Below are positions 41,719 through 51,212 of a DNA stretch of 64,000 nt, piece after piece. Position numbers and translations under genes: made by a program. Below the pieces are notes generated by a model. The model searched no databases. It saw only the letters and a list, made by a program, of their open reading frames with translations, and had not been told where the DNA came from. The stretch's first letter is position 1; each line of letters starts with the position of its first letter. This DNA is from Aeromicrobium sp. 9AM (GTDB taxonomy: Bacteria > Actinomycetota > Actinomycetes > Propionibacteriales > Nocardioidaceae), in assembly GCF_902506105.1 (NCBI RefSeq), contig NZ_LR733304.1, positions 496,001 to 560,000 on the forward strand. Reading direction: 5' to 3'.

Positions 41719-42852
41719 TCAGTCCTCGGCGAGGGTCTCCGCGGAGTCGGAGTCCTCCTTGGGCGCCAGCACGGAGACGGAGTCGTCGATACGTTCGTTG
41801 AGGTAGCGCAGGATCTCGGCGATCGTGGCCACCACCGGAACCGCGAGGAACGCACCGGTGACGCCGAACAAGGAGCCGCCCGCCGTGACCGACAGCAGCA
41901 CGACGGCCGGGTGGAGGTTCATGTTCTTGCCCTGCAGCCATGGCGACAGCACGTTGCCCTCGAGCTGCTGCACCGCGACGACGATGCCCATGGCGATCAG
42001 GGCGTCGTTGGTGCCGTTCGTGACGAGCGTGACCAGCACGGCCAGCGCGCCGCTGACGAACGCACCGATGATCGGGATGTAGGCGCCGAAGAACGTCACG
42101 ACGCCGAGCGGGACGGCGAGCGGCGAGCCGAGGATCGCGAGGCCGCCGCCGATGATGACGGCGTCGATCAGGGCCACGAGGGTCTGCGTGCGGATGAAGC
42201 CGCCGAGCGTGTCCCAGGCCCGCTGCATGACCTCGACCAGGTGGACCCCGGCGCGCTGACCGCCGAGCGTCCTGACCCACGGCAGGAACTTGTGACCGTC
42301 CTTGACGAAGAAGAACGTCAGCATCAGGACCAGGACGAGGTTGACGATGACCGAGGTCGCGGTGCCGATCGTCGAGAAGACGCCTGAGCTGATCGCACTG
42401 GCGCTCGACGTGAGCTTGTCCTGCACCGCCTCGATGGCGCGGGTGATCTGTCCGTCGGACAGGTTGAGCGGCTCGCCGGTGACCCAGTCGCGGATCTTCT
42501 GGAGTCCGTCGGACGCCCCGGCCGCGACCTCGCTCGCCTGGCCGGCGACCTGGGGCGTGAGGACCGCGATGATCCCGACGACGGCCCCGATGAAGCCCAG
42601 CACGATGGTGACGGCGGCAAGTGCGTCCGGCCAGCCCTTGGAGCGCAGCCACGCGGCCGGCGGGCCGAGCACCGTCGTGACGATCAGCGCGAGGGCGACG
42701 GGATAGAGGACCATCCAGATCGTGCCGATGAGGTGCCCGACGATCCATGCGGCCACCGCGATGACGATGATCCGCAGCCCCCAGCGCTGCAGGGTGGCGA
42801 GGCCGTCGTCGATGACGACCCCACGATCACGAATCCGCTTGTCCTTGGCCAC
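41719..42852 (-). CDS. AI-2E (PerM/TqsA) family membrane transporter
   Basis: A 377-residue membrane protein with about eight segments, matching the AI-2 exporter superfamily: LIGTIWMVLYPVALALIVTTVLGPPAAWL, the long amphipathic soluble segment at residues about 95-145 (QIRDWVTGEP-like), VNLVLVLMLTFFFVKDGHKFLPW, GGGLAILGSPLAVPLGVVTFFGAYIPIIGAFVSG and QGKNMNLHPAVVLLSVTAGGSLFGVTGAFLAVP. GTG 42852. Substrate is unknown; AI-2 export is only one role in this diverse family, and others act as sodium/proton antiporters. Confidence 0.93.
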   Translation of the reverse strand: MAKDKRIRDRGVVIDDGLATLQRWGLRIIVIAVAAWIVGHLIGTIWMVLYPVALALIVTTVLGPPAAWLRSKGWPDALAAVTIVLGFIGAVVGIIAVLTPQVAGQASEVAAGASDGLQKIRDWVTGEPLNLSDGQITRAIEAVQDKLTSSASAISSGVFSTIGTATSVIVNLVLVLMLTFFFVKDGHKFLPWVRTLGGQRAGVHLVEVMQRAWDTLGGFIRTQTLVALIDAVIIGGGLAILGSPLAVPLGVVTFFGAYIPIIGAFVSGALAVLVTLVTNGTNDALIAMGIVVAVQQLEGNVLSPWLQGKNMNLHPAVVLLSVTAGGSLFGVTGAFLAVPVVATIAEILRYLNERIDDSVSVLAPKEDSDSAETLAED

Positions 42853-42856
42853 CCGC

Positions 42857-43570
42857 TCAGCCTAGGGGTATGTGGGCCGCGTCGCCGTCTCCCGGCTGCT
42901 GGAGGCGCCAGTCGACCGGCTCGGACCCTTGGGAGGTCAGCAGCTCGTTGGCCCGGCTGAACGGCTTGGACCCGAAGAATCCGCGCGATGCCGACAACGG
43001 ACTAGGGTGCACTGACTCGATGCGTGGCACGTCGCCCAGCATCGGCGCGAGGCTCTGCGCGTCGCGCCCCCACAGCACGGCGACCAGCGGCGTGCCGCGT
43101 GCGACGAGGGCGCGGATGGCCTGCTCGGTGATCGCCTCCCAGCCCTTGCCGCGGTGACTCGCCGGTGTGCCCGGCCGCACCGTCAGGACCCGGTTGAGCA
43201 GCAGGACGCCCTGCTTGGCCCACGGAGTCAGGTCTCCCGACGGCGACCGCGGGATGCCGAGGTCGGCCTCGAGCTCGGTGAAGATGTTGACGAGGCTGCG
43301 CGGCAGTGGGCGTACGTCCGGGGCGACCGAGAACGACAGACCCATCGGGTGGCCGGGCGTGGGATAGGGGTCCTGTCCGGTGATGAGGACGCGGACGTCG
43401 GCCATCGGCTCGGCGAAAGCCCGCAGGATGTGGTCGCCCGCCGGCAGGTAGGGCCGCCCGGCGGCGATCTCGTCGCGCAAGAACTGGCCCATCGCGGCGA
43501 TCTGGTCGGCGACCGGCGCCAGCGCCTCGGCCCAGTCCGGCGCCATGATCTCGTCGAGAGGCCGCGTCAT
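42857..43570 (-). CDS. ung: uracil-DNA glycosylase (family 1)
   Basis: Removes uracil from DNA to start base-excision repair. The 237-residue protein has the water-activating motif [21 protein letters not shown] (Asp67), [37 protein letters not shown] and the DNA-binding loop [25 protein letters not shown] 43570 overlaps the upstream MFS stop (ATGA). Normal length and all catalytic residues are present. Confidence 0.96.
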   Translation of the reverse strand: MTRPLDEIMAPDWAEALAPVADQIAAMGQFLRDEIAAGRPYLPAGDHILRAFAEPMADVRVLITGQDPYPTPGHPMGLSFSVAPDVRPLPRSLVNIFTELEADLGIPRSPSGDLTPWAKQGVLLLNRVLTVRPGTPASHRGKGWEAITEQAIRALVARGTPLVAVLWGRDAQSLAPMLGDVPRIESVHPSPLSASRGFFGSKPFSRANELLTSQGSEPVDWRLQQPGDGDAAHIPLG

Positions 43571-44715
43571 GCCTGCTCCTTGCGCAAGGCCGACGGCGCG
43601 AGGAGGCCGGCGACGAGACACCCGACGATCGGGACGGCGAAGGCCGTCGTCAGGGAGACCCAGTTGGTGAGGATGCCGATGACGGCAGGGCCGGCCAGCA
43701 GGCCGAGGTAGCCCGTGCCGGTGACCCGGGCCAGGTAGGTGCCGGCCGCAGACGGGTCGATGTTGCCCGCCGCGCTGAAGAACTGTGGCACGCAGCCGGC
43801 CAGGCCGACGCCGAACACGGCCCACGCGGCGATCGCGACAGCGGCGTTGGGCGCGAGTGCAGCCCCGAGGAGGCCGACCGCTCCCACGAGCGCGGCCCGT
43901 TGGACGTACGCGGCGGCACCGATGCGCGCGACGACCCGGTCGGCCACGAGGCGTACGAGGGTCATGGTCACCGAGAACGCACCGAACGCCCAGGCGGCCA
44001 CGGTCTTGCTCGCCCCCAAGGAGTCGTGCAGGTGCACCGTGCTCCAGTCGTACGCGACGCCTTCGGACAGCAGCAGCATGAAGGCCAGCAGCGACAGGAT
44101 GACGACGCGCAGCGTCCACGGCGCGTGTGCGCGGGGGGTGCCGGACTCGCGGGTCGTGCCGGGCGAGGGCCGGAGCAGCGCGGGCCGGGCTGCGAACGTG
44201 ACGAGGATGCCTAGGACGCCGGCACCGGCAAGCATCACCCGGACGTCAACGCCGAGGGCGATGAGTCCGCCCCCGATCAGTGACGCGAGCAGGCCGCCCA
44301 GGGAGAAGAACGCGTGGAACCCGCTGATGATGGTCCGGCCGTACTCCCGCTCGACCTCGACGGCCTGGGCGTTCTGCGCCACGTCGATGACGCCGTTGAA
44401 CGCGCCGAGCAGTCCCAGCGCCACGGCGAGCCCGGCGGTGTTGGTCGCGAGTCCCGGCCCGATGAGGCAGACGCTCAGCGCCAGCGACGCCGTGACGACG
44501 ACGACCCGGCTGCCGAACCGGTCGATGAACCGGCCGCCGGCCTGCATGCCGATCAGGGCAGCGCCGCCGAGGAGCAGGAGCAGGTAGCCGAGGACTGCTG
44601 TGCTGGCCCCCGTGCGGTCGCGGATCTCGGGGATGTTGACGACCCACATGCCGAGGAGGAAGCCGTTGAGCGCGAAGATCGCGAAGGTCGACCTTCGCGC
44701 GCGGGACAGCGGCAT
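43567..44715 (-). CDS. MFS transporter, Bsc6/FucP-like
   Basis: A 382-residue major facilitator protein with 12 predicted segments, starting [32 protein letters not shown] and containing [15 protein letters not shown] (the loop 2-3 motif), [21 protein letters not shown] and [22 protein letters not shown]. Its early part resembles MFS proteins of the YbjJ type. Substrate unknown. It heads a minus-strand run of MFS, ung, AI-2E transporter, flavoprotein, channel and IclR genes with gaps of no more than 8 bp. Confidence 0.9.
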   Translation of the reverse strand: MPLSRARRSTFAIFALNGFLLGMWVVNIPEIRDRTGASTAVLGYLLLLLGGAALIGMQAGGRFIDRFGSRVVVVTASLALSVCLIGPGLATNTAGLAVALGLLGAFNGVIDVAQNAQAVEVEREYGRTIISGFHAFFSLGGLLASLIGGGLIALGVDVRVMLAGAGVLGILVTFAARPALLRPSPGTTRESGTPRAHAPWTLRVVILSLLAFMLLLSEGVAYDWSTVHLHDSLGASKTVAAWAFGAFSVTMTLVRLVADRVVARIGAAAYVQRAALVGAVGLLGAALAPNAAVAIAAWAVFGVGLAGCVPQFFSAAGNIDPSAAGTYLARVTGTGYLGLLAGPAVIGILTNWVSLTTAFAVPIVGCLVAGLLAPSALRKEQA

Positions 44716-44760
44716 GCTCCGAGCCTATCGAGGACCGTCGTGGCCTACAGTTGTCAGGCT

Positions 44761-45990
44761 GTGTCAGCCATCGCCGCCTACCGCGCGCTTCTGCGGATCG
44801 TCGGGCCCGCCTACATCCTCGTAGCCTTCCTCGGGCGGATTCCGCTTGCCATGAGCCAGCTCGGTGTCCTGGTGCTCGTCAGCTCCGAGCTCGACAGCTA
44901 CGGCACCGGCGGTGCGGCCGCAGGCATCCTCGCGATCGCCAACGCGGTCGGCTCGCCGATCGCCGGGGCGCTCGCCGACCGCATCGGCCAGCGGCCGGTC
45001 GTGCTCGTGCAGTCGCTCGTCGGCGCCGCCGGCCTCGCGGCTGTCGTCCTGGTGACCGACCCGGATGCGTCCCGCGCCCTGATCTTCACGGCCGCAGGAG
45101 TGACCGGGTTCGCGATGCCGCAGGTCGGGCCACTCGCGCGCGTACGGTGGCGGCCCATCACCCGCGACGCCGGCGACCAACGCCGGCTCGTCGATGCCGC
45201 GTTCTCGTACGAGGGTGCCGCGGACGAGGCGTCGTTCGTGCTCGGCCCGGCGCTCATCGGCGTGCTGGCGATCATCGCCGCTCCGGCCGGGGCGTTGCTG
45301 GCCGCGGCGGTCATCCTCGCGGTGTTCGGCTCGTGGTTCGCGGTGCACTGGACCTCAGAGCTCGTGGCCAAGCGGTCGACGACTGACGGCTCCGGTGCCG
45401 GCTCCGAACCGCTCTGGTCCGTCGCGTTCGCCGTGCTGGTGCTGGCGCAGCTGTGCATCGGCACGATCTTCGGCAGCGTGCAGACCGGCACGGCAGTCCT
45501 CGCCCGGGCCGAGGGCCATGCCGGCAGCGCCGGGCTGATCCACGCGGTCCTGGGCATCGGCAGCGTCACCGCTGGGCTCGCGATCACGGCCCTGCCCGAA
45601 CGCATCCTGTATGCCACCCGCATGCTCGTCGCGGCGGTCGGCCTGCTGCTGCTGTCGGCGCCGCTGCTCCTCGTCGACTCCATCCCGGCTCTCGTCGGCG
45701 TGATCGCGTTGCTGGGCTTCGCGGTGGCGCCCTACATGATCAGCAACTTCGCGCTCGCCGGCATCCTCGTGCCGGTGCACCGGGTCGGCACGGCGATGAC
45801 GCTCCTCGCCGGTGCGACCGGCATCGGGTACGCCCTCGGGGCATCGATCGCCGGCCGGCTCGCCGACGACGGCGGTCACACGCCGGCGTTCGCCGTCACG
45901 GTCGGCGCTGCGGGTGTCGCGGTGCTGCTGGCCGGGGTCGCCAACAAGGCCCTCCGCGAGGCCCGGCCCTACGACCCCCTCGCCGCCTGA
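44761..45990 (+). CDS. MFS transporter
   Basis: A 409-residue major facilitator protein with 11-12 segments: IVGPAYILVAFLGRIPLAMSQLGVLVLV at the start, GGAAAGILAIANAVGSPIAGALADRIGQRPV (loop 2-3 motif) and VLGIGSVTAGLAITALPERI. GTG 44761 is chosen; upstream sequence in the frame is antisense to the divergent MFS gene. A possible -10 TACAGT (44746-44751) lies 9 bp before the start, so the mRNA may have almost no leader. Substrate unknown. Confidence 0.87.
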   Translation: MSAIAAYRALLRIVGPAYILVAFLGRIPLAMSQLGVLVLVSSELDSYGTGGAAAGILAIANAVGSPIAGALADRIGQRPVVLVQSLVGAAGLAAVVLVTDPDASRALIFTAAGVTGFAMPQVGPLARVRWRPITRDAGDQRRLVDAAFSYEGAADEASFVLGPALIGVLAIIAAPAGALLAAAVILAVFGSWFAVHWTSELVAKRSTTDGSGAGSEPLWSVAFAVLVLAQLCIGTIFGSVQTGTAVLARAEGHAGSAGLIHAVLGIGSVTAGLAITALPERILYATRMLVAAVGLLLLSAPLLLVDSIPALVGVIALLGFAVAPYMISNFALAGILVPVHRVGTAMTLLAGATGIGYALGASIAGRLADDGGHTPAFAVTVGAAGVAVLLAGVANKALREARPYDPLAA

Positions 45991-46062
45991 GCTTCTCCGT
46001 GCGGTGACGTAGCGCCCACGATGCCGAGTCGCCTGGGCCCTGGGTCACCGCCCAGCGGAGGC

Positions 46063-47172
46063 TCAGAGCTTGGCGAGCGGGGTGACCTCGAGGTCGAGCG
46101 CATCGCCGACGGCGGCGTTGACGAGGAGGCCGTCGTGCGTGCTGAGACCGCCCGCGAGGGCGGCATCGTCGGTCACGGCGGCCTTCCAGCCCTTGTTCGC
46201 GAGCGCCACGGCGTACGGAAGTGTCACGTTGGTCAACGCGTATGTCGAGGTGCGCGGCACCGCGCCAGGCATGTTGGCGACGCAGTAGAAGATCGAGTCG
46301 TGGACCCGGAAGGTCGGGTCGTCATGCGTCGTGGCGTGCGAGCTCTCGAAGCAGCCACCCTGGTCGATCGCGATGTCGACCAGCACCGAGCCGGGACGCA
46401 TGCGCGCCACGAGGTCGTCGCTGACGATCTTGGGGGCCTTGGCGCCGGGCACGAGCACCGCTCCGATCACCAGGTCCGCACGGGTCACGGCCTTCTCGAC
46501 CGCGAAGGCGTTGGACGCGACCGTCGTGATCATGCCGGCGAAGCGGGCGTCGACCTGGCGGAGCTTTGCGACGTCGAGGTCGAGGATCTCGACACGGGCG
46601 CCCATGCCCCGGGCGACCTCTGCCGCGTTGACACCGGAGACTCCGGCGCCGATCACGACGACATCCGCGGGGTAGACGCCGGGCACGCCGCCGGGCAGGA
46701 CACCGCGACCGCCGTTGCTCGCCATCAGGTGCTGGAAGCCCACCTGCGGGGCGAGCCGGCCGGCGACCTCTGACATCGGCGCGAGCAGGGGGAGCGAGCG
46801 GTCGGGCAGCTGCACGGTCTCGTACGCGATCGAGGTCGTGCCGGCCGCCAGCAGCGCGTCGGTGCACTCGCGGCTCGCGGCCAGGTGGAGGTAGGTGAAC
46901 AGCGTCTGCCCGCGGCGCATGCGGCCGTACTCCTCGGCGATCGGCTCCTTGACCTTGAGGACGAGCTCGGCGTCGGCCCACACGTCGTCGGCGGTGTCGA
47001 GGATCTTGGCGCCGGCGGCGACGTACTCATCGTCGGTGATCGAGGAGCCGAGGCCCGCGTCGTGCTCGATGACGACGTCGTGACCGTGCCGGGTCAGCTC
47101 GTGCACGCCGGCTGGCGTGATGGCGACGCGGTACTCGTGGTTCTTGACCTCGCGGGGGACACCGACCAGCAT
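46063..47172 (-). CDS. ald: alanine dehydrogenase
   Basis: Interconverts L-alanine and pyruvate with NAD. The 369-residue enzyme has the substrate residues Arg15 (VGVPREVKNHEYRVAITP), Lys75 and His96 at canonical positions, MASNGGRGVLPGGVPGVYPADVVVIGAGVSGVNAAEVARGMGA for NAD binding, and a typical C-terminus. AAGGAG lies before ATG 47172. Divergent from an Lrp/AsnC regulator, as in mycobacterial ald-aldR. Confidence 0.97.
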   Translation of the reverse strand: MLVGVPREVKNHEYRVAITPAGVHELTRHGHDVVIEHDAGLGSSITDDEYVAAGAKILDTADDVWADAELVLKVKEPIAEEYGRMRRGQTLFTYLHLAASRECTDALLAAGTTSIAYETVQLPDRSLPLLAPMSEVAGRLAPQVGFQHLMASNGGRGVLPGGVPGVYPADVVVIGAGVSGVNAAEVARGMGARVEILDLDVAKLRQVDARFAGMITTVASNAFAVEKAVTRADLVIGAVLVPGAKAPKIVSDDLVARMRPGSVLVDIAIDQGGCFESSHATTHDDPTFRVHDSIFYCVANMPGAVPRTSTYALTNVTLPYAVALANKGWKAAVTDDAALAGGLSTHDGLLVNAAVGDALDLEVTPLAKL

Positions 47173-47240
47173 GACGTGCTCCTTCAGACGGAATTGTCCT
47201 CCCATGGTGAATCAACTGCGGAAAGGTGTGCAACTGTGCG

Positions 47241-47252
47241 CAGAAGATTCTG
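47241..47252. promoter_or_regulatory. candidate AldR-type operator
   Basis: CAGAA-GA-TTCTG, a 12-bp inverted repeat in the 133-bp divergent region between ald and its Lrp-type regulator; a possible -10 TAGACT follows at 47253-47258. It is in the most AT-rich part of the region. Confidence 0.4.
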
Positions 47253-47305
47253 TAGACTGGCCATCTGTCGTGCATCGCGCCGAATTTTCGCCTCCAGGAG
47301 CACCC

Positions 47306-47773
47306 GTGCCGAATGATGTTCGTGAGCTGGATGACATCGATCAACGGATCGTCGCCGAGCTGCGGCGTCAGGGCCGGCTGCCCAACAACGCGCTCGCCGA
47401 AAAGGTCGGCATCGCAGCGTCGACCTGCCTGACCAGGTTGCGCAGCCTGATGGAGCGCGGTGTCATCGCCGGCTTCCACGCCGAGGTCGATCCGGCCTGG
47501 ATCGGGCGTCCCATCCAGGCCATGATCGCCGTCCGCCTGCGCGGCGATGCGCGCGGCGCGATCAACGAGTTCTCCGACCGGCTCGCCGGCATGCCGGAGG
47601 TGCTCAACGTCTACTTCCTCGCGGGCGCCGACGACTTCCACGTGCATGTCGCGGCGCAGGACCCCGATGACCTGCGGGCGTTCGTCGTGGACCACCTGAG
47701 CTCGGCCCCGGAGGTCGCACTCACCGAGACCAACCTGATCTTCGAGCACAAGCGCGGCCGGCTGGCCGACTAG
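47306..47773 (+). CDS. Lrp/AsnC-family regulator, AldR-like
   Basis: A 155-residue Lrp protein: helix-turn-helix DDIDQRIVAELRRQGRLPNNALAEKVGIAASTCLTRLRSL and RAM domain (IQAMIAVRLRGDARGAINEFSDRLAGMPEVLNVYFLAGADDFHVHVAAQD). CAGGAG lies upstream of GTG 47306. The divergent neighbour is ald, so it most likely activates or represses alanine dehydrogenase in response to alanine, as AldR does in mycobacteria. Confidence 0.92.
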   Translation: MPNDVRELDDIDQRIVAELRRQGRLPNNALAEKVGIAASTCLTRLRSLMERGVIAGFHAEVDPAWIGRPIQAMIAVRLRGDARGAINEFSDRLAGMPEVLNVYFLAGADDFHVHVAAQDPDDLRAFVVDHLSSAPEVALTETNLIFEHKRGRLAD

Positions 47774-47776
47774 CGT

Positions 47777-48373
47777 CTAGCGAGCGAGCCGCTCCTCGAG
47801 GGCGTCGCGGGCGGCGGGCCACTCGTCGTCGGTCATCGAGAACAGGACGGTGTCGCGCCACGAGCCGTCGCGACGGATGCGGTGCTTGCGGAGGACGCCC
47901 TCACGTACGCCGCCGATGCGGGCGACCGCGGTCTGTGAGCGTTCGTTGAAGATGTCGACGTGCCAGACGACCCGCGCGCAGTCGAGGTCGTCGAACGCGT
48001 GGCGCAGCAGCAGGAGCTTGGCCTCGGTGTTGACGCCGGTGCGCCAGAAGCGCCGGCCGAGCCAGGTCGACCCGATCGCGACGGTGCGCACGATGGGGTC
48101 GATGTCGTAGTACGTCGTGAGGCCCGCGACCTCACCCGAAGCCTGGTCGACCTGCACCCAGGGGACTGTGCCGGGCCGGGTCAGGTAGAGCCCGACGAGT
48201 GCCTCGGCCTGCTCGATCGTGGTCGGCCGGGCGAACGACTGCCAGGCGAACACCTCGTCATCGTCCGATGCGCCGAGGACACCCTCGGCGTGGCGTGGTT
48301 CGAGCTGCTCGAGGCGTACGTGCTTGCCGGCCAGGGTCGGCGCCGCGAAGTAGTCGTCAGGGCTCACGGTCAT
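47777..48373 (-). CDS. GNAT-family N-acetyltransferase (RimJ/RimL-like)
   Basis: A 198-residue acetyltransferase: GKHVRLEQLEPRHAEGV at the start, VAIGSTWLGRRFWRTGVNTEAKLLLLRHAFDDLDCARVVWHVDIFNERSQTAVARIGGVREGVLRKH forms the acetyl-CoA binding strand and helix pair, and the WRDTVLFSMTDDEW end is typical of the RimJ/RimL group. It acetylates an amino group of protein or small molecule; target unknown. Convergent with the Lrp gene. Confidence 0.88.
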   Translation of the reverse strand: MTVSPDDYFAAPTLAGKHVRLEQLEPRHAEGVLGASDDDEVFAWQSFARPTTIEQAEALVGLYLTRPGTVPWVQVDQASGEVAGLTTYYDIDPIVRTVAIGSTWLGRRFWRTGVNTEAKLLLLRHAFDDLDCARVVWHVDIFNERSQTAVARIGGVREGVLRKHRIRRDGSWRDTVLFSMTDDEWPAARDALEERLAR

Positions 48374-48401
48374 GCGCCCAACCTATCGACCGGCTGGACC
48401 C

Positions 48402-48468
48402 CCCGCTGGGAGTGACGTTCTGCAGGCGACACGCCGACGTGAGCCTGCAGAACGTCACTCTCAGCGGG
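48402..48468. repeat. long hairpin repeat, family member 1
   Basis: Arms at 48402-48427 (starting CCCGCTGGGAGTGACGTT) and 48443-48468 pair over 25 of 26 positions with a 15-nt loop; TGGACC (48395) and GGTCCA (48475) add an outer pair. The stem core CGCTGG-AGTGACGTTC is shared with the second element at 55807. The right arm contains the stop codon of the minus-strand PLP gene. Confidence 0.9.
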
Positions 48469-49888
48469 AGAGGCGGTCCAGGAAGGCGATGAGCAGCGCC
48501 TCGCGGAGCGCGGGTGGTGCCACGTCGAGCAGGGCGTTCACCGGAGCCATCCGTTCGGGCACGGTCACCTCCCCGCCGCCGGAGCCGAGGCCCGCCAGCG
48601 CCAGAAGGCCGTCGAAGGCCTCGTCGTCGAGGGTCTCCGGGTCGATCGCGATCGCCGCGGCGCGCAGCTCCTCGTCGATCCTGATGGGTCCCACGTCCAC
48701 GGCGGCCCGGACCGACTCGGCCAGGGCGACGAGGAACTCGGGCACCGCCGGAGCCGTCGCCGCCGACACCGTCAGGTGCACCGACGCCGGCATGTCCCCG
48801 AACGACATCTGGGGCTGCACGAACCAGCCGCGCATGAGCATCTCGTCGCTGATCGTGAAGACGTCGCACGCTCCGTCCGTCTCGAGGGTGACGAGCGACG
48901 AGTCCGGCCGGACCACGAGGCGTACGTGCTCCTGCTGCTCGATCCCGGCGACCAGGGCAGCCGTCCCTTCGAAGGTCGTACGTGCGAGGTCGCGGTAGCC
49001 CTCGTCGCCGATCAGGTTGACGACCGCCCAGGCTGCGGCGAGCGGACCCCCGGACTTGGTGGACTGCGTCGTCGCGTTGAGCATCGTGTAGCCCGGCCAG
49101 TCGGCGCTCGCGAAGTACTGCGACTTCCGCAGGTACGGCGTGGCGTGCAGCAGCAGCGAGACACCCTTGGGCGTGTAGGCGTACTTGTGCAGGTCGGCAG
49201 AGATGCTCGTGACGCCGGGCACCCGGAAGTCCCATGGCGGCACGTCGCGTCCGAGATGCTCGGCCCATGGCAGCACCCAGCCGCCGATGCACGCGTCGAC
49301 ATGGAACCGGACACCGCGCGCGAGTGCCTCCGACGCGATCGCCTCGATCGGGTCGATCACGCCATGCGCGTACGACGGTGCCGAGGCGGCGACAAGCACG
49401 ACCCGGTCGCCGTACGTGTCCATGGCCGCGGTCATCGCCGCAGCGTTCGCGCGCTTGGTGACCGGATCGACGGGAACGCTGACCCGCTCGACCCCGAAGT
49501 AGTGCGCCGCCTTGTGGAACGCCGCGTGGATCGTGGTGGGGACGATCATCACCGGCTGCGTCGCGCCGGGCAGCGCATCGCGAGCGGCCTGGACCGCGAG
49601 CAGGATCGACTCGGTCCCGCCGGACGTCACGGTGCCGACGACCTCGTCGGCGCCGTGGAAGAGCGTGCGGGCGAAGCCGACGAGGTCGCGCTCCATCGCC
49701 AGCAGGCTCGGGAACGCCGTGGGGTCGAGGCCGTTCGTCGACGCGTACATGGCCAGGGCCTGCTTGCCGAGCTCGTCGGCGTCCGCCAGCCCGGAGTCGT
49801 AGACGTACGCCATCGTGCGCCCGCCGTGCGTCGGCAGGTCGGCGGCGCGCAGCTCGTCGAGGCGGCGCAGGATTTCATCAGCGTTCAC
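48461..49888 (-). CDS. PLP-dependent decarboxylase/lyase, group II (sphingosine-phosphate-lyase-like)
   Basis: A 475-residue fold-type I PLP enzyme. The cofactor lysine is in SISADLHKYAYTPKGVSLLL, the phosphate loop is VTSGGTESILLAVQAARD, and FHVDACIGGWVLPW holds the pyridine-binding aspartate; the order and spacing are as in sphingosine-1-phosphate lyases and related glutamate/tyrosine decarboxylases. GTG 49888 overlaps the upstream MFS gene by 11 bp. The last codons and stop are inside a hairpin repeat. The substrate is unknown; phosphorylated long-chain base or amino acid are both possible. Confidence 0.87.
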   Translation of the reverse strand: MNADEILRRLDELRAADLPTHGGRTMAYVYDSGLADADELGKQALAMYASTNGLDPTAFPSLLAMERDLVGFARTLFHGADEVVGTVTSGGTESILLAVQAARDALPGATQPVMIVPTTIHAAFHKAAHYFGVERVSVPVDPVTKRANAAAMTAAMDTYGDRVVLVAASAPSYAHGVIDPIEAIASEALARGVRFHVDACIGGWVLPWAEHLGRDVPPWDFRVPGVTSISADLHKYAYTPKGVSLLLHATPYLRKSQYFASADWPGYTMLNATTQSTKSGGPLAAAWAVVNLIGDEGYRDLARTTFEGTAALVAGIEQQEHVRLVVRPDSSLVTLETDGACDVFTISDEMLMRGWFVQPQMSFGDMPASVHLTVSAATAPAVPEFLVALAESVRAAVDVGPIRIDEELRAAAIAIDPETLDDEAFDGLLALAGLGSGGGEVTVPERMAPVNALLDVAPPALREALLIAFLDRLSR

Positions 49889-51203
49889 GTACGTTCTCCA
49901 GGTCGTCGAGCGAGTAGCGGCGGAGGAACAGCAGGCTGGCCGCGATCAGAGCAGCGGGGACGAGCGAGAAGCCGATCGCGATCGCGGTGCGGGCACTGTC
50001 GGGCTGCACGGCCGTGTGGTCCGTCGACGACACATAGCCGCCGATCGCGAGCACCAGCGCGAACACGCCGGGCCCGAGGGCCAGGCCCAGCGTCTCGCCG
50101 GCGGTCCACACCCCCGTGAACACGCCGATGCGGTTCTCGCCCGACGTGGCGGCGTCGTGTGCGGCGACGTCGGGCAGCATCGCCATCGGGAACACCTGCG
50201 CGCCGGCGTAGCCGACGCCGACGATCGCCGCGGCCAGGTAGACGACCACGGCCTGGTCGGCACGTGCCTGGAACAGCACGAGTGACCCGACGACGAGGAA
50301 CAGGGACGCGGCCAGATAGCCCGACTTCTTGCCCCTGCGCTCGGCGTACCGCTCCCACAGTGGGGTCACGAGCAGCGCCGGTGCGACGAACGCGGCGAAC
50401 AGGATCGTGGTGGCAGGCTTGCTGTCGAGCAGGTCGTCGGCGACGTACGCGACGCCCGCCAGCATCGCCCCGACGCCGATCGCCTGCAGCACGAACGTCA
50501 GCAGCAGCACCCGGAAGTCGGGCGCGGCCGACACCAGTCGCAGCTGGTCACGCAACGAGCCGGCGGCGGTCTCGACGCGGTGCTCCGTGGCGTCGCGGGT
50601 GCCGCGCCAGGCGCCGTAGACGCCGATCGCGAGGATCACTGCGACGTATGCGCCCATGAACCGGTAGCCCTTGGGGGTCTCCTCACCCCCGAACGCGTTG
50701 ACGACCATCGGCGCGGTCGCACCCGACAGCAGGATCGCCAGCGCCAGCACCGCGACGCGCCACGTCATGAGCCGCGTGCGTTCGGCGTAGTCCAAGGTCA
50801 TCTCGGCGGGCATCGCGACATACGGCACCTGGAAGAACGCGTACGCCGTGGCGCACGCGAGGAACCACACGACGACCCACGCGCCGGCGACGACGGGAGG
50901 ACCCGTGGGGCCGGCGAACAGGAGCGCGAAGCACGCCGCCAGCGTCAGGCCGCCCTTGAGCAGGAACGGCCGGCGCCGCCCGGACGGTGAGGGGGACCGG
51001 TCGCTGATGCGCCCGACGAGCGGGTTGAGGACGACGTCCCAGGCCTTGGGGACGAACACGATGAAGCCGGCGACCACGGCCGCGATGCCCAGCGAGTCCG
51101 TGAGATAGGGCAGGAGCAGCAGGCCAGGCACCGTGCCGAACGTGCCGGTCGCGACGCTCCCCAGGGCATACCCGCGACGCACCGCGGGGGAGAGCGACGT
51201 CAT
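49878..51203 (-). CDS. MFS transporter, GPH (MelB-like) family
   Basis: A 441-residue cation symporter-like protein with 12 segments. VGRISDRSPSPSGRRRPFLLKGG is the glycoside-pentoside-hexuronide family loop motif (D-R-[ST]-x-x-x-GRRRP), and YAFFQVPYVAMPAEMTLDYAERTRLMTWR is the matching second motif. It is translationally linked to the PLP decarboxylase/lyase downstream and lies 9 bp from otsA upstream. MelB-like members carry sugars, but some carry lysolipids, which would fit the lyase; the sequence does not decide. Confidence 0.9.
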   Translation of the reverse strand: MTSLSPAVRRGYALGSVATGTFGTVPGLLLLPYLTDSLGIAAVVAGFIVFVPKAWDVVLNPLVGRISDRSPSPSGRRRPFLLKGGLTLAACFALLFAGPTGPPVVAGAWVVVWFLACATAYAFFQVPYVAMPAEMTLDYAERTRLMTWRVAVLALAILLSGATAPMVVNAFGGEETPKGYRFMGAYVAVILAIGVYGAWRGTRDATEHRVETAAGSLRDQLRLVSAAPDFRVLLLTFVLQAIGVGAMLAGVAYVADDLLDSKPATTILFAAFVAPALLVTPLWERYAERRGKKSGYLAASLFLVVGSLVLFQARADQAVVVYLAAAIVGVGYAGAQVFPMAMLPDVAAHDAATSGENRIGVFTGVWTAGETLGLALGPGVFALVLAIGGYVSSTDHTAVQPDSARTAIAIGFSLVPAALIAASLLFLRRYSLDDLENVRER

Positions 51204-51212
51204 GCCTAAGGG

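Noticed and set aside
41711-42748. Minus-strand extension of the FAD-linked oxidase frame
   Set aside because: It is a frame shadow of the AI-2E transporter gene, rich in Arg and Gly, with no similarity to the oxidase N-terminus.
43571-44119. Minus-strand extension of the ung frame
   Set aside because: Overlaps the MFS gene in another frame and has shadow composition; the ATG at 43570 gives a standard Ung length.
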